Shown here: piece after piece, positions 16,988 to 24,915 of the stretch
Position numbering within the stretch: position 1 is the stretch's first letter
How the letters are laid out: each line of letters begins with the position of its first letter
Assembly: GCF_000017685.1 (NCBI RefSeq)
Contig: NC_010843.1
Span: 124,001-188,000 of the forward strand
Source: Leptospira biflexa serovar Patoc strain 'Patoc 1 (Paris)'
GTDB taxonomy: Bacteria; Spirochaetota; Leptospiria; Leptospirales; Leptospiraceae
Direction of reading: 5' to 3'
Length of the DNA: 64,000 nt
Notes under the pieces: model-generated
What the model was told of the DNA's origin: nothing
What the model saw: the letters and a program-made list of their open reading frames with translations, nothing else
Database searches by the model: none
Translations under genes and position numbers: made by a program

Positions 16988-19774
16988 ATGGAATTTTTAA
17001 AAATGATTCAGTCAGGATTATTATCCCTTTGGAAAATCCTATCAGAAGGGATTCGCGCAAAACTTGCCTGGTTTACAGGCACTTTGATTGCATTCACCAT
17101 TTTGCTTCTGTCCATCATCACGGTCCGCCAACAGACTGCCATCCTCTCCGAAAGTTACGAAAAACAAGCTGCTGTTTCAAAAAACTTCATTGCAGGGCTT
17201 GTGATGGAGATTGAATCCATCTCTCAAAATTTAATCCGCATTGAAGAATTCAAATCACGGATTGAAAAACAGCAGGAAGAATTAAAAAAATACCAAACAA
17301 AAAAACTGGTGACCAAGAAAAAAACAGTTTCGGTGTTTGGATTCAAAACCAATTTGTTTGGATCCCTCGGGACATCTCGGGTATTTAAGAAATTTGATAC
17401 ATTTTTTTCAGTTTACCTCACAAAAGATGATGTAGCCATTTTGGAGAGAGAAATCCGAGAACAATTGAAAGATGCCTCGAATCGTAACATCAGCGAAAGG
17501 GAATGGAATTCTTTGGAGGGTCTTGCGTCTGCTTATGTTAAAAATGAGGAAAAATATTTAGAAATCATCAAACAACCCACCCCCGAAGAAGCGGAAGCAA
17601 AAGCGAAATGGGAATTGGATATCAAAAACATCAAAAAAGAAATGCGCAATCATAAATCCAAACTGGATTTGTTCATTGCTAAGTTCTATGCTGAATCCAA
17701 AAAAAGAAAATTGGAAGAGTTAGGACTTGATACACAATTATTCCGGATCCAAACGTTCCCAATTTCTGCGATGATCCAAGGGGAAACTTCCATTGCATCC
17801 TTTGACACTCAAATCATCGACAATACTTCCCCTTTAGCTAAAATCGAACACTTTGATCAAATGGAAAGTAGTCTTGTCGATTCTTTCCAAAAACTATCAG
17901 ATGATATCACAACGGTTGATGAAGGCGAAAAACAATATGTTTTTGAATGGCAGGATAGAGAAATCCAAGCACTCCACTCCCCCTTATTTCGTCACCAAAA
18001 TTCAACAAGACGAGCTTTTAACTTAATTGGAATCAAATCAAAGTTAGGCGACTACAGAGAAGTAATCAAAGAAGATTACCGCATAACAAATGAACTCACA
18101 CAATTGATCCCAAAACTGAGAGAAAGGATTCAGATTTTAAAAAACGCAAAGCCACCCATCCCTCCCGCAAAAGACAAACTTTTCACAAGTTATTACAAAT
18201 CGTATCAGAAACTGATCTCTGGAAGGGAAAAAATATATGATGAAGTGTCCTTGCGGTATCCGATTCCTAAAGAACTCGAAGAAAAAATAGAATCCTTACG
18301 AAGTATCCGAGATGTCACTTTAGAAGATTGGATCTTATTAAAGTTCAAAACAGACCCTCTAGAATACGAAAAATACTACCAAGATCCAGAAGCAAGAGAA
18401 GAACATCGAAACCGTTGGAAGGCAATTCGAAAATGGATTGTTTCTGCAGAACAAGAAACTCCACCAAAAGAGTTAAAAAAACTTTTCCCTGATGGAAGTT
18501 TTGGGCATTCCCGAAGCGAATCTGAAGAAATCATGTGGAAGTTAGATGGTGTGCATTTGTTGGAATCAGAAAATGTTCCGCTTATGGTGTTACATGATAA
18601 TTTCTCAGGTCTCATCAGAACTCTGGTAGACCGAACAGATGGAATCCGGGCAATCAAAGACAATCGAAACCAGATTGTTTTTACAGCGATAACGATTTGT
18701 CTTGTGGCGATCATTTTCGCGATTTTTATCTCAGGGGTGGTTGTCCAAAAGATACGAAAGATCATTCGCAGTGCAGAGGATGTTGGCCAAGGGAATTTAC
18801 ATGTGCATTTTGATGATGGTGGAAACGATGAATTTGGTAACCTAACAGTTGCTCTAAACCAAATGGTGTCCGGTTTAAAAGAAAGGGAAAAGATGCGAGG
18901 GGTTCTCGGAAGTATGGTGGACCCAGTTGTCGTTGGGGAAGCATTAAAGGATTTAGAAAAATTGAAACGAGGGAGTGAAAAAGTCATCACAGCTTTTTTC
19001 TCTGACATTGCAGGTTTTAGTACCATTTCAGAAAAACTCAATTCAAAAGAACTCGCCGACTTACTCAACGAATACCTTTCTGCCATGACACTGATCTTAA
19101 AACAACACGATGGAGTTTTGGATAAATACATTGGTGATGCCATCGTAGGGATCTTCAATGCTCCGCTTGATGTTGAAAACCATTGTTTGAAAGCAGTCTC
19201 TGCCAGTGTGGAAATGAGAGACCGATTAGAAGTCTTAAAAAAAGAATGGATTCAAAAAAATTCCTATATCCCTGAAGCCCATCAGATGACTTTCCGAATT
19301 GGATTAAACTTGGGTTATGCGAAAGTGGGTTTTATGGGAACTGATGCCCTCGCCTCCTACACTATGATGGGTGATACAGTAAATCTTGCCGCAAGATTAG
19401 AAGCTGCAGGAAAAGATTATGGGGTATGTATTTTAGTCTCTGAGTTTGTACATGATGAAATCAAAGATCATTTTTTCACAAGAAAACTGGATACAGTCCG
19501 GGTGAAAGGAAAATCAAAACCAGTGACACTCTTTGAAGTCAGATGTAAAAAAGGTGAGGAAACCGAAGAAGAGAAAAAATTTACGAATGCATACGAAACA
19601 GCCCTATTTTCCTACTTCAATCGTAAGTTTTCCGAAGCCAAATTGTTGTTCGAGAATTTGTACAGATCTTCGAAAGATGAGGCATGCAAACTCCTTTTGG
19701 ATCGTTGCCAATACTATCTAGAATCTCCCCCGGAATTGGATTGGGATGGTTCGTTTACAAGGACAAAAAAGTAG
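16988..19774 (+). CDS. Membrane-bound class III adenylate cyclase with large N-terminal sensor region
   Basis: A 928-residue protein. TM1 lies at about residues 27-48 and TM2 at about 561-585. Between them sits a Lys/Glu-rich, mostly helical region of some 510 residues with no domain I recognise. HAMP follows (about 585-640) and then the cyclase homology domain (about 665-850). Catalytic features seen are the metal Asp in FFSDIAGFS, the metal Asp and adenine-type Lys in LDKYIGDAIVGIF, and MMGDTVNLAARLEA with the transition-state Asn and Arg. Lys and Asp at the purine positions favour ATP as substrate. The C-terminal 70 residues look like a short helical repeat. Confidence 0.88.
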   Translation: MEFLKMIQSGLLSLWKILSEGIRAKLAWFTGTLIAFTILLLSIITVRQQTAILSESYEKQAAVSKNFIAGLVMEIESISQNLIRIEEFKSRIEKQQEELKKYQTKKLVTKKKTVSVFGFKTNLFGSLGTSRVFKKFDTFFSVYLTKDDVAILEREIREQLKDASNRNISEREWNSLEGLASAYVKNEEKYLEIIKQPTPEEAEAKAKWELDIKNIKKEMRNHKSKLDLFIAKFYAESKKRKLEELGLDTQLFRIQTFPISAMIQGETSIASFDTQIIDNTSPLAKIEHFDQMESSLVDSFQKLSDDITTVDEGEKQYVFEWQDREIQALHSPLFRHQNSTRRAFNLIGIKSKLGDYREVIKEDYRITNELTQLIPKLRERIQILKNAKPPIPPAKDKLFTSYYKSYQKLISGREKIYDEVSLRYPIPKELEEKIESLRSIRDVTLEDWILLKFKTDPLEYEKYYQDPEAREEHRNRWKAIRKWIVSAEQETPPKELKKLFPDGSFGHSRSESEEIMWKLDGVHLLESENVPLMVLHDNFSGLIRTLVDRTDGIRAIKDNRNQIVFTAITICLVAIIFAIFISGVVVQKIRKIIRSAEDVGQGNLHVHFDDGGNDEFGNLTVALNQMVSGLKEREKMRGVLGSMVDPVVVGEALKDLEKLKRGSEKVITAFFSDIAGFSTISEKLNSKELADLLNEYLSAMTLILKQHDGVLDKYIGDAIVGIFNAPLDVENHCLKAVSASVEMRDRLEVLKKEWIQKNSYIPEAHQMTFRIGLNLGYAKVGFMGTDALASYTMMGDTVNLAARLEAAGKDYGVCILVSEFVHDEIKDHFFTRKLDTVRVKGKSKPVTLFEVRCKKGEETEEEKKFTNAYETALFSYFNRKFSEAKLLFENLYRSSKDEACKLLLDRCQYYLESPPELDWDGSFTRTKK

Positions 19775-19894
19775 GAAATCCGCTATTTATTCTGTTAAAC
19801 TAGATAAAATATCCAATAAACCGTATAACTTCCTTGCATTTAGGAGGCCTCTTTCAATATTGGAAAGTAATTGAACCATTTAGGAGAGACTTCC

Positions 19895-20530
19895 ATGGCA
19901 TTACGACTCGGCGATGAAGCACCCAATTTCCAAGCAGATACATCAGAAGGAAAAATTGACTTCCATGAATATTTAGGACAAAGTTGGGGGATTTTATTTT
20001 CTCACCCAAAAGATTATACACCAGTATGTACGACTGAGTTAGGTTATGTGGCAAAAATCAAACCTGAGTTTGAAAAAAGAAATGTGAAGGTAATTGCACT
20101 TTCCGTTGACCCAGTGGATAGCCACAAAGGTTGGATTTCTGATATCAACGAAACCCAAAACACAAATGTCAACTATCCGATCATAGCGGATGCTGACAAA
20201 AAAGTATCCAATCTTTATGACATGATCCATCCAAATGCAAGTGAAACCACAACGGTGAGATCTGTATTTGTGATTGGTCCTGATAAAAAAGTGAAACTGA
20301 CATTGACTTACCCTGCATCCACAGGTAGAAATTTTGATGAATTACTGCGAGTGATCGATTCATTGCAACTCACATCTCAATTCAGTGTCGCAACGCCAGC
20401 AAATTGGAAAGATGGAGAAGATACAATCATCGTACCTTCTGTTTCCGATGATGATGCAAAGAAAAAATTCCCAAAAGGTTTTCGAACCATCAAACCTTAT
20501 TTACGATACACACCACAACCAAATAAATAG
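19895..20530 (+). CDS. 1-Cys peroxiredoxin (Prx6 type)
   Basis: A 212-residue protein from the ATG at 19895, preceded by TAGGAGAG at good distance; a TTG eight codons upstream is not needed. The peroxidatic Cys is in YTPVCTTELG at residue 45 and no other Cys occurs, so this is the 1-Cys Prx6 class. The C-terminal extension (FPKGFRTIKPYLRYTPQP) is typical. It reduces peroxides in the cytoplasm. The leader contains CTTTC-AATATTG-GAAAG, a small dyad just upstream of the ribosome site. The gene is followed by a terminator and an OsmC-family peroxidase gene, forming an oxidative stress pair. Confidence 0.92.
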   Translation: MALRLGDEAPNFQADTSEGKIDFHEYLGQSWGILFSHPKDYTPVCTTELGYVAKIKPEFEKRNVKVIALSVDPVDSHKGWISDINETQNTNVNYPIIADADKKVSNLYDMIHPNASETTTVRSVFVIGPDKKVKLTLTYPASTGRNFDELLRVIDSLQLTSQFSVATPANWKDGEDTIIVPSVSDDDAKKKFPKGFRTIKPYLRYTPQPNK

Positions 20531-20539
20531 TGGAAAACT

Positions 20540-20558
20540 GGCGGGGTTTTTCCCCGCC
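20540..20558 (+). terminator. Terminator between the peroxiredoxin and OsmC genes
   Basis: GGCGGGG, five T bases and CCCCGCC form a strong stem followed by TTTCT. It lies 9 bases past the peroxiredoxin stop and 15 before the OsmC start, so it would uncouple or attenuate read-through. Confidence 0.75.
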
Positions 20559-20573
20559 TTTCTGGAAAATACA

Positions 20574-20990
20574 ATGCACATTCATTTAAAACGAATAGAA
20601 TCCCCATTTGTCCTCGAAGCAACAAACGAGTCTGGAAATTCGATTAAAATCGATGCTTCCCCTGAGATCGGTGGTAAAAATTCTGGTCCAAGGCCGATGG
20701 AACTACTCATCATGGGTCTTGCTGGTTGCAGTAGCATTGATGTTTTGATGATCTTAAACAAACATCGCATTGAAGTGAAAGACTATTCTGTGGATGTGGA
20801 AGCAGATCGAGAAAAAGTTGGGGATGCAAATCTATTTAAAAACATCCATATGAAGTTTTTTATCAAAGGGGATTTTCAAGAAACCCAAGTGAAACGTGCC
20901 ATTGATTTGAGTTTGGAAAAGTATTGTTCTGTTGCCAAAACCTTAGAAAAAACGGCGAAAATCACTTACGAATTTGTATTGGTTCCTTAA
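20574..20990 (+). CDS. OsmC-family peroxide reductase-like protein
   Basis: A 138-residue protein started at the ATG at 20574. The longer in-frame extension would overlap the peroxiredoxin gene and the terminator and is rejected. Both family cysteines are present, in LMGLAGCSSIDVL and LEKYCSVAKTLEK, and the fold order matches OsmC/Ohr proteins. OsmC proteins reduce organic hydroperoxides using these thiols. The subfamily (YhfA-like rather than Ohr) is a guess from the AGCSSIDV motif. Its position behind the peroxiredoxin suggests a shared stress role. Confidence 0.85.
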   Translation: MHIHLKRIESPFVLEATNESGNSIKIDASPEIGGKNSGPRPMELLIMGLAGCSSIDVLMILNKHRIEVKDYSVDVEADREKVGDANLFKNIHMKFFIKGDFQETQVKRAIDLSLEKYCSVAKTLEKTAKITYEFVLVP

Positions 20991-21048
20991 TGTTATTCTT
21001 CTAGAAGAAGTAAACTAGATCAAAGAACCAAACAATCATGAATAGTAT

Positions 21049-21080
21049 CGTCACGATTCATGAGACAATCAATCGTGACG
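21049..21080. terminator. Hairpin between convergent genes, possible bidirectional terminator
   Basis: CGTCACGATT at 21049-21058 and AATCGTGACG at 21071-21080 are exact complements around a 12-base loop. It lies between the OsmC and DUF547 stops. T tails are weak on both strands. Confidence 0.5.
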
Positions 21081-21099
21081 AGTTTCTAAACCTTATCTC

Positions 21100-21858
21100 T
21101 TATTTTAATTCATTTAAATCCCAATTGTAATCAGTGTAAATGATTTTGGCATCTGGTTTGATCGTGTCATCAAATCCGTCTTGGACAAATTGGATCAAAG
21201 TTGTCTTTTTTGTAAAATCGGTTTGGAACCAATTGAATATTTTACTTAAGTACAAAGTGTTCGTAGTTTTGTCATAAGAATTTTTTTTAGGATTTTTTAA
21301 GAAACCAAGTTTTGCAGATTGTAGTTGTTTTTCTAAATTGGTTGGGATGTATGCTTCTGATTGTAAATTGGGACAACCAATGGATGCACAAACAATCGCA
21401 AAGTGAATTCTTGGTTCAAGAAAATCCTTTCTTAATTTTTCATGTTCGATCCAGTCCAGATGTCTAAATTTTCCAAGTAGACTAAAAAATTCTTTTTTCC
21501 ATGGAATCCCTCGAGCCAAATTGATTTTGGAAATGGGAGAACCAATATCCGTAATGCTATCGATTGGGTAGTGGTCTATGATGAGTTTGACAGTAAATGC
21601 ATTATAAGCATTGATTAAAAAACTCATCTTTTCTTTGTCGGAAAAGGATTGGTATTGGCTTTCGGTAACTTTTGTTAGGCCTTCTAAATACCCATTTAAA
21701 GTGGTGGCATCAGAGACAAATCCCTTATAGGAAACAAGTCCATTTTTTACATGTTTTTTAAGTAATTGGTCCCAAACACTATGTTTGTGATCAAAGTTCT
21801 GTGCAAACAAAGTTTGGGACAAACCCAAAACCAAAAAGAGGGTAAATAAATGTTTCAT
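21100..21858 (-). CDS. Exported DUF547 protein
   Basis: A 252-residue protein from the ATG at 21858, chosen because the signal peptide KHLFTLFLVLGLSQTLFAQ starts there; the longer frame adds 12 unrelated residues. The mature part matches DUF547: FLINAYNAFTVKLII, the IHFAIVCASIGCPNLQSEAY block with its Cys pair, and a TLYLSKIFNWFQTDF segment. The function of DUF547 is unknown; some members have a papain-like arrangement of Cys and His. It is predicted to be periplasmic. It lies downstream of the esterase and dinB on the same strand. Confidence 0.85.
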   Translation of the reverse strand: MKHLFTLFLVLGLSQTLFAQNFDHKHSVWDQLLKKHVKNGLVSYKGFVSDATTLNGYLEGLTKVTESQYQSFSDKEKMSFLINAYNAFTVKLIIDHYPIDSITDIGSPISKINLARGIPWKKEFFSLLGKFRHLDWIEHEKLRKDFLEPRIHFAIVCASIGCPNLQSEAYIPTNLEKQLQSAKLGFLKNPKKNSYDKTTNTLYLSKIFNWFQTDFTKKTTLIQFVQDGFDDTIKPDAKIIYTDYNWDLNELK

Positions 21859-21929
21859 AACGACCATCCAGTACTTAGACAGAACCGACTCCAAGATGAC
21901 GGCTCAATTTTTGTAGAGCCAAAAAACAA

Positions 21930-22631
21930 TTATAACAAACTGTTTAGATAGCGACTGATCCCTTGGACCACGGGTGCCGGGATCTCGTGCCCACCACCAA
22001 ATGAGATGAATTCACCAAGTAACCCAGAATTTCGAAGTAATTTTTCTAGTTTTTTCGCGCTCGCATAACCTAAAATTGGATCATATTCACCATGAGATTG
22101 GAAAAAACGAAGATTTGATTTTTTAGGAGCCAATTCTTTCCAAAGGGATTCGTTGACGAGTGCCCCGGAAAGTATCATCAGACCTTTAGGCGTAAGCTCA
22201 TTTCGAAGGGTGATATCTGTGGCAAGCATGGCACCTTGCGAAAAACCACCAAGAATCAATTGGTTCCAAGGGACACCAAGCGCATCTAACATCAAATAGG
22301 TGGATGCCCTTGCGATATCCATTCCTTCTGGGTCTTTGTCGGCGAAATTGCGAAAATCGTTTTTTGCAATCGCTTCCTCTAAAGCGGCCATGTCAATTGG
22401 GAACCACGCTCTTCCAGAATAACCCGGCATGAGTGGAATACTCAAATGGCCATGTGGGAATACCCAATTGAACTTTTGGTCTGTAACAAGAACTTCATGG
22501 ATTGGAAACAAATCAAAAGCACTTGCTCCATACCCGTGGAATAAAACAACAGTTGGAGCATCAGGATCTCCTTTGACACGTAATACTTTTAAGGGGCCTA
22601 AGGATTCTAAATCATTTTCATCATCTAACAT
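21930..22631 (-). CDS. Phospholipase/carboxylesterase family serine hydrolase
   Basis: A 233-residue alpha/beta hydrolase of the acyl-protein thioesterase/YpfH type. The oxyanion region is VVLFHGYGASAFDLFP, the nucleophile Ser sits in LGGFSQGAML (near 130), the acid Asp in HGEYDPILGY, and the His in FGGGHEIPAP. No signal peptide is seen, so it acts in the cytoplasm on short acyl esters or lipids. It begins 3 bases after the dinB stop and is co-transcribed with it. Confidence 0.85.
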   Translation of the reverse strand: MLDDENDLESLGPLKVLRVKGDPDAPTVVLFHGYGASAFDLFPIHEVLVTDQKFNWVFPHGHLSIPLMPGYSGRAWFPIDMAALEEAIAKNDFRNFADKDPEGMDIARASTYLMLDALGVPWNQLILGGFSQGAMLATDITLRNELTPKGLMILSGALVNESLWKELAPKKSNLRFFQSHGEYDPILGYASAKKLEKLLRNSGLLGEFISFGGGHEIPAPVVQGISRYLNSLL

Positions 22632-22634
22632 ATC

Positions 22635-23711
22635 TTATCCGAATAAGGAGGGCTGGTCTCCTTTTATTTCTTTTTCATAAAAATTGGTGACAGACAATCC
22701 CAAAAGTCGAATTTTTTTGGGAGGATCAAAATTATCCTTCCACACATTTGCCAACAAGTTCGAGGATTGTTGGAAAAGGTTGTCTGCCAAGAAGAAAACG
22801 GAATCAGAAGTGATTGATTTTTGTTTTACTGTAAAATCTTCAAACTTAACTTTGAGTGTGAGCGTTTTCCCTTTTTTATTTTTTTTCAACATTCTTCCTT
22901 CGAGTTCTTTTGCGAGAGTTTCCAATGTCAGTAAAAAATAGGAAAAATCTTCTGAATCATGTGTAAATGTCGTTTCAACACCAATTGACTTCGGGTCACG
23001 AAATGGAATGACTTCCCGATCATCGATCCCTCTTGCCATTCGGTAAAAGACAGAACCCATTTTTCCAAATTCTTTCAAAAGGAAAGACTCATCAGCCAAA
23101 CGTAAATCCTTTCCTTTGGAAAAACCCAAATGTTGGAATTTTTCATATGTTTTTTTCCCGATTCCAAAGAACTGATAGAGAGGGAGTTCATCTAAAAAAG
23201 ATAATTCTTCTCCCGGCAAAACCACATAAAGTCCGTTTGGTTTATTTTTCTCAGATGCCATTTTCGCCAAAAACTTGTTTGTCGCTACACCAGCCGAACA
23301 TGTGAGTCCCGTTCCTTCCCAAATTTTTTTTCTAATTTCTTTGGCGATCGTACTTGCTAATGGTAAATTCGGTTTATTCGTTGTTACATCTAAATAAGCT
23401 TCATCCAAAGACAATGGTTCCACTAAATCAGTGTATTCCAAAAAAATTCTGCGAATCTCTTTTGATACGGATTTATAAACTTCAAACCTTGGCGGTGTGA
23501 AAATAGCATCGGGACAAAGTTTATAAGCTTGGTAACAAGATATGGCAGATCGGATCCCAAATTTTCTCGCTTCATAACTTGCAGCACACACCACTCCTCT
23601 AGAATGCGGAGAACCACCAACGACGACAGGTTTCCCTCGCATTTCCGGGAAATCACGTTGTTCGACTGATGCATAAAATGCATCCATATCTATGTGGATA
23701 ATTTTTCTCAT
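22635..23711 (-). CDS. dinB: DNA polymerase IV
   Basis: A 358-residue Y-family translesion polymerase. The palm opens with IIHIDMDAFYASVEQRD, carrying the first catalytic Asp. The second acidic pair is in LSLDEAYLDVT. The VCAASYEARKFGIRS and TCSAGVATNKFLAKMAS stretches are typical, followed by helix-hairpin-helix motifs (LPLYQFFGIGKKTYEKF) and a little-finger domain. The C terminus is short and ends DQPSLFG, which resembles a beta-clamp binding peptide (QxSLF). It lies upstream of the esterase gene. Confidence 0.95.
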   Translation of the reverse strand: MRKIIHIDMDAFYASVEQRDFPEMRGKPVVVGGSPHSRGVVCAASYEARKFGIRSAISCYQAYKLCPDAIFTPPRFEVYKSVSKEIRRIFLEYTDLVEPLSLDEAYLDVTTNKPNLPLASTIAKEIRKKIWEGTGLTCSAGVATNKFLAKMASEKNKPNGLYVVLPGEELSFLDELPLYQFFGIGKKTYEKFQHLGFSKGKDLRLADESFLLKEFGKMGSVFYRMARGIDDREVIPFRDPKSIGVETTFTHDSEDFSYFLLTLETLAKELEGRMLKKNKKGKTLTLKVKFEDFTVKQKSITSDSVFFLADNLFQQSSNLLANVWKDNFDPPKKIRLLGLSVTNFYEKEIKGDQPSLFG

Positions 23712-23781
23712 TTGAAATTAGAAATTGTATTCGTTAAAAAAATCTTGCCAAAAGGTTTCTGTAAACCATCCTTTTTGCATA

Positions 23782-24915
23782 GTGAATTCTAAATTAGCAG
23801 CAAAAATTTTAGTCGTTGATGATAACGAAACCAATATGGAAATCATCACTCATATTTTACTTGGACAAGGATTCGAAGTTGCCGTTGCGTATGATGGTGA
23901 ATATGCCTTAGAGCTTGCTGAAGTTTTAGATTTTGATTTGATTTTACTCGATATCCTTTTGCCAGGGATCAGTGGTCTTGAGGTAGCCAAACGATTATTA
24001 TCGATGGAACGGCATAAAAATACCCCCATCCTTTTCCTTTCTGCCTTAAATGAAACGAGTGATATAGTCAAAGGTCTCGAGACTGGTGCTGTTGATTACA
24101 TCACCAAACCTTTTCAGGAATCGGAGATTTTAGCACGAATACGAACCCATCTCAAAATCAAAACCTTAGAAAAAGAACGAATTGATTTATTATATGCAAT
24201 ACAAAAAGACTTGGAACTTGCAAAAGCAAACCAAGAAAAATTGGTAACGTTTCAATTCCCCCCTTCTCCACATTATGAAATTTTTACTTCTTATAAACCA
24301 ATGGATTTAGTTGGTGGAGACCTCATTACCTATGATGTTTTGCCATCGGGAGACTTGGATATTTTATTTGGAGATGTAACAGGCCACGGAATTGCAGCTG
24401 CAATGGTTTCACTTATGGCCATCATCACCTTTAAAACCATGAATAAGTCTTTTTTATCACCTAGTGAATGTTTGTATTGGCTTCACAATACCTTAACTCC
24501 ACTCATTAGTACTCATTTTATCAGCGCTGTTTATATACGCTACCGTGCGGAAGAAAACCTATTATCATTTTCAATGGCGGGGCATCACCATATGTTTTTG
24601 CTGCGAAACCATCAAATCAAAAAACTGGGAACAAAAGGATTTTGTCTGATGATGTTTCCAGACCTTCTCAACACAAATAACGAGGATATTGTATTACAAT
24701 CAGGTGACCGACTGTTTCTATTTTCAGATGGTATGTTTGAAGTACCCAATGAAAAAGAAGAATATATGGGTGACCAAAAATTCTCTGAGATCGTTGAAAA
24801 AAACATAGAACTCCCTTCCCAACAATTATTAGATTCCATTTCCGAAGAGGTCCTTCGTTTTTCTGAAGGTAAAGTTGCAGATGATATGACAATGTTGTTA
24901 TTAGAAGTGAAATGA
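23782..24915 (+). CDS. Response regulator with PP2C (SpoIIE/RsbU-type) phosphatase output
   Basis: A protein of about 377 residues from a GTG at 23782; a TTG at 23725 would add 19 residues with no homology. The receiver domain starts at KILVVDDNETN, with the phosphoacceptor Asp in LILLDILLPG and Lys in YITKPFQES. A short coiled coil leads to a PP2C domain (MDLVGGDLITYD, FGDVTGHGIAAAMV, LFLFSDGMFEV, ADDMTMLLLE) carrying the metal-binding Asp residues. It likely dephosphorylates a STAS-type antagonist in response to its kinase. The stop overlaps the histidine kinase start by 4 bases, so the pair is coupled. Confidence 0.88.
   Translation: MNSKLAAKILVVDDNETNMEIITHILLGQGFEVAVAYDGEYALELAEVLDFDLILLDILLPGISGLEVAKRLLSMERHKNTPILFLSALNETSDIVKGLETGAVDYITKPFQESEILARIRTHLKIKTLEKERIDLLYAIQKDLELAKANQEKLVTFQFPPSPHYEIFTSYKPMDLVGGDLITYDVLPSGDLDILFGDVTGHGIAAAMVSLMAIITFKTMNKSFLSPSECLYWLHNTLTPLISTHFISAVYIRYRAEENLLSFSMAGHHHMFLLRNHQIKKLGTKGFCLMMFPDLLNTNNEDIVLQSGDRLFLFSDGMFEVPNEKEEYMGDQKFSEIVEKNIELPSQQLLDSISEEVLRFSEGKVADDMTMLLLEVK

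Noticed and set aside
18376..19158. 260-residue frame antisense to the cyclase catalytic domain
   Set aside because: The plus-strand cyclase motifs are intact; the antisense product has no recognisable motif and is Ser/Lys-rich as expected from a shadow.
19775..19894. PerR/Fur-type box before the peroxiredoxin gene
   Set aside because: The short CTTTC/GAAAG dyad does not match a known PerR or Fur consensus well enough.
20385..20573. N-terminal extension of the OsmC gene
   Set aside because: It would overlap the peroxiredoxin gene and read through the terminator hairpin; the ATG at 20574 fits the family start.
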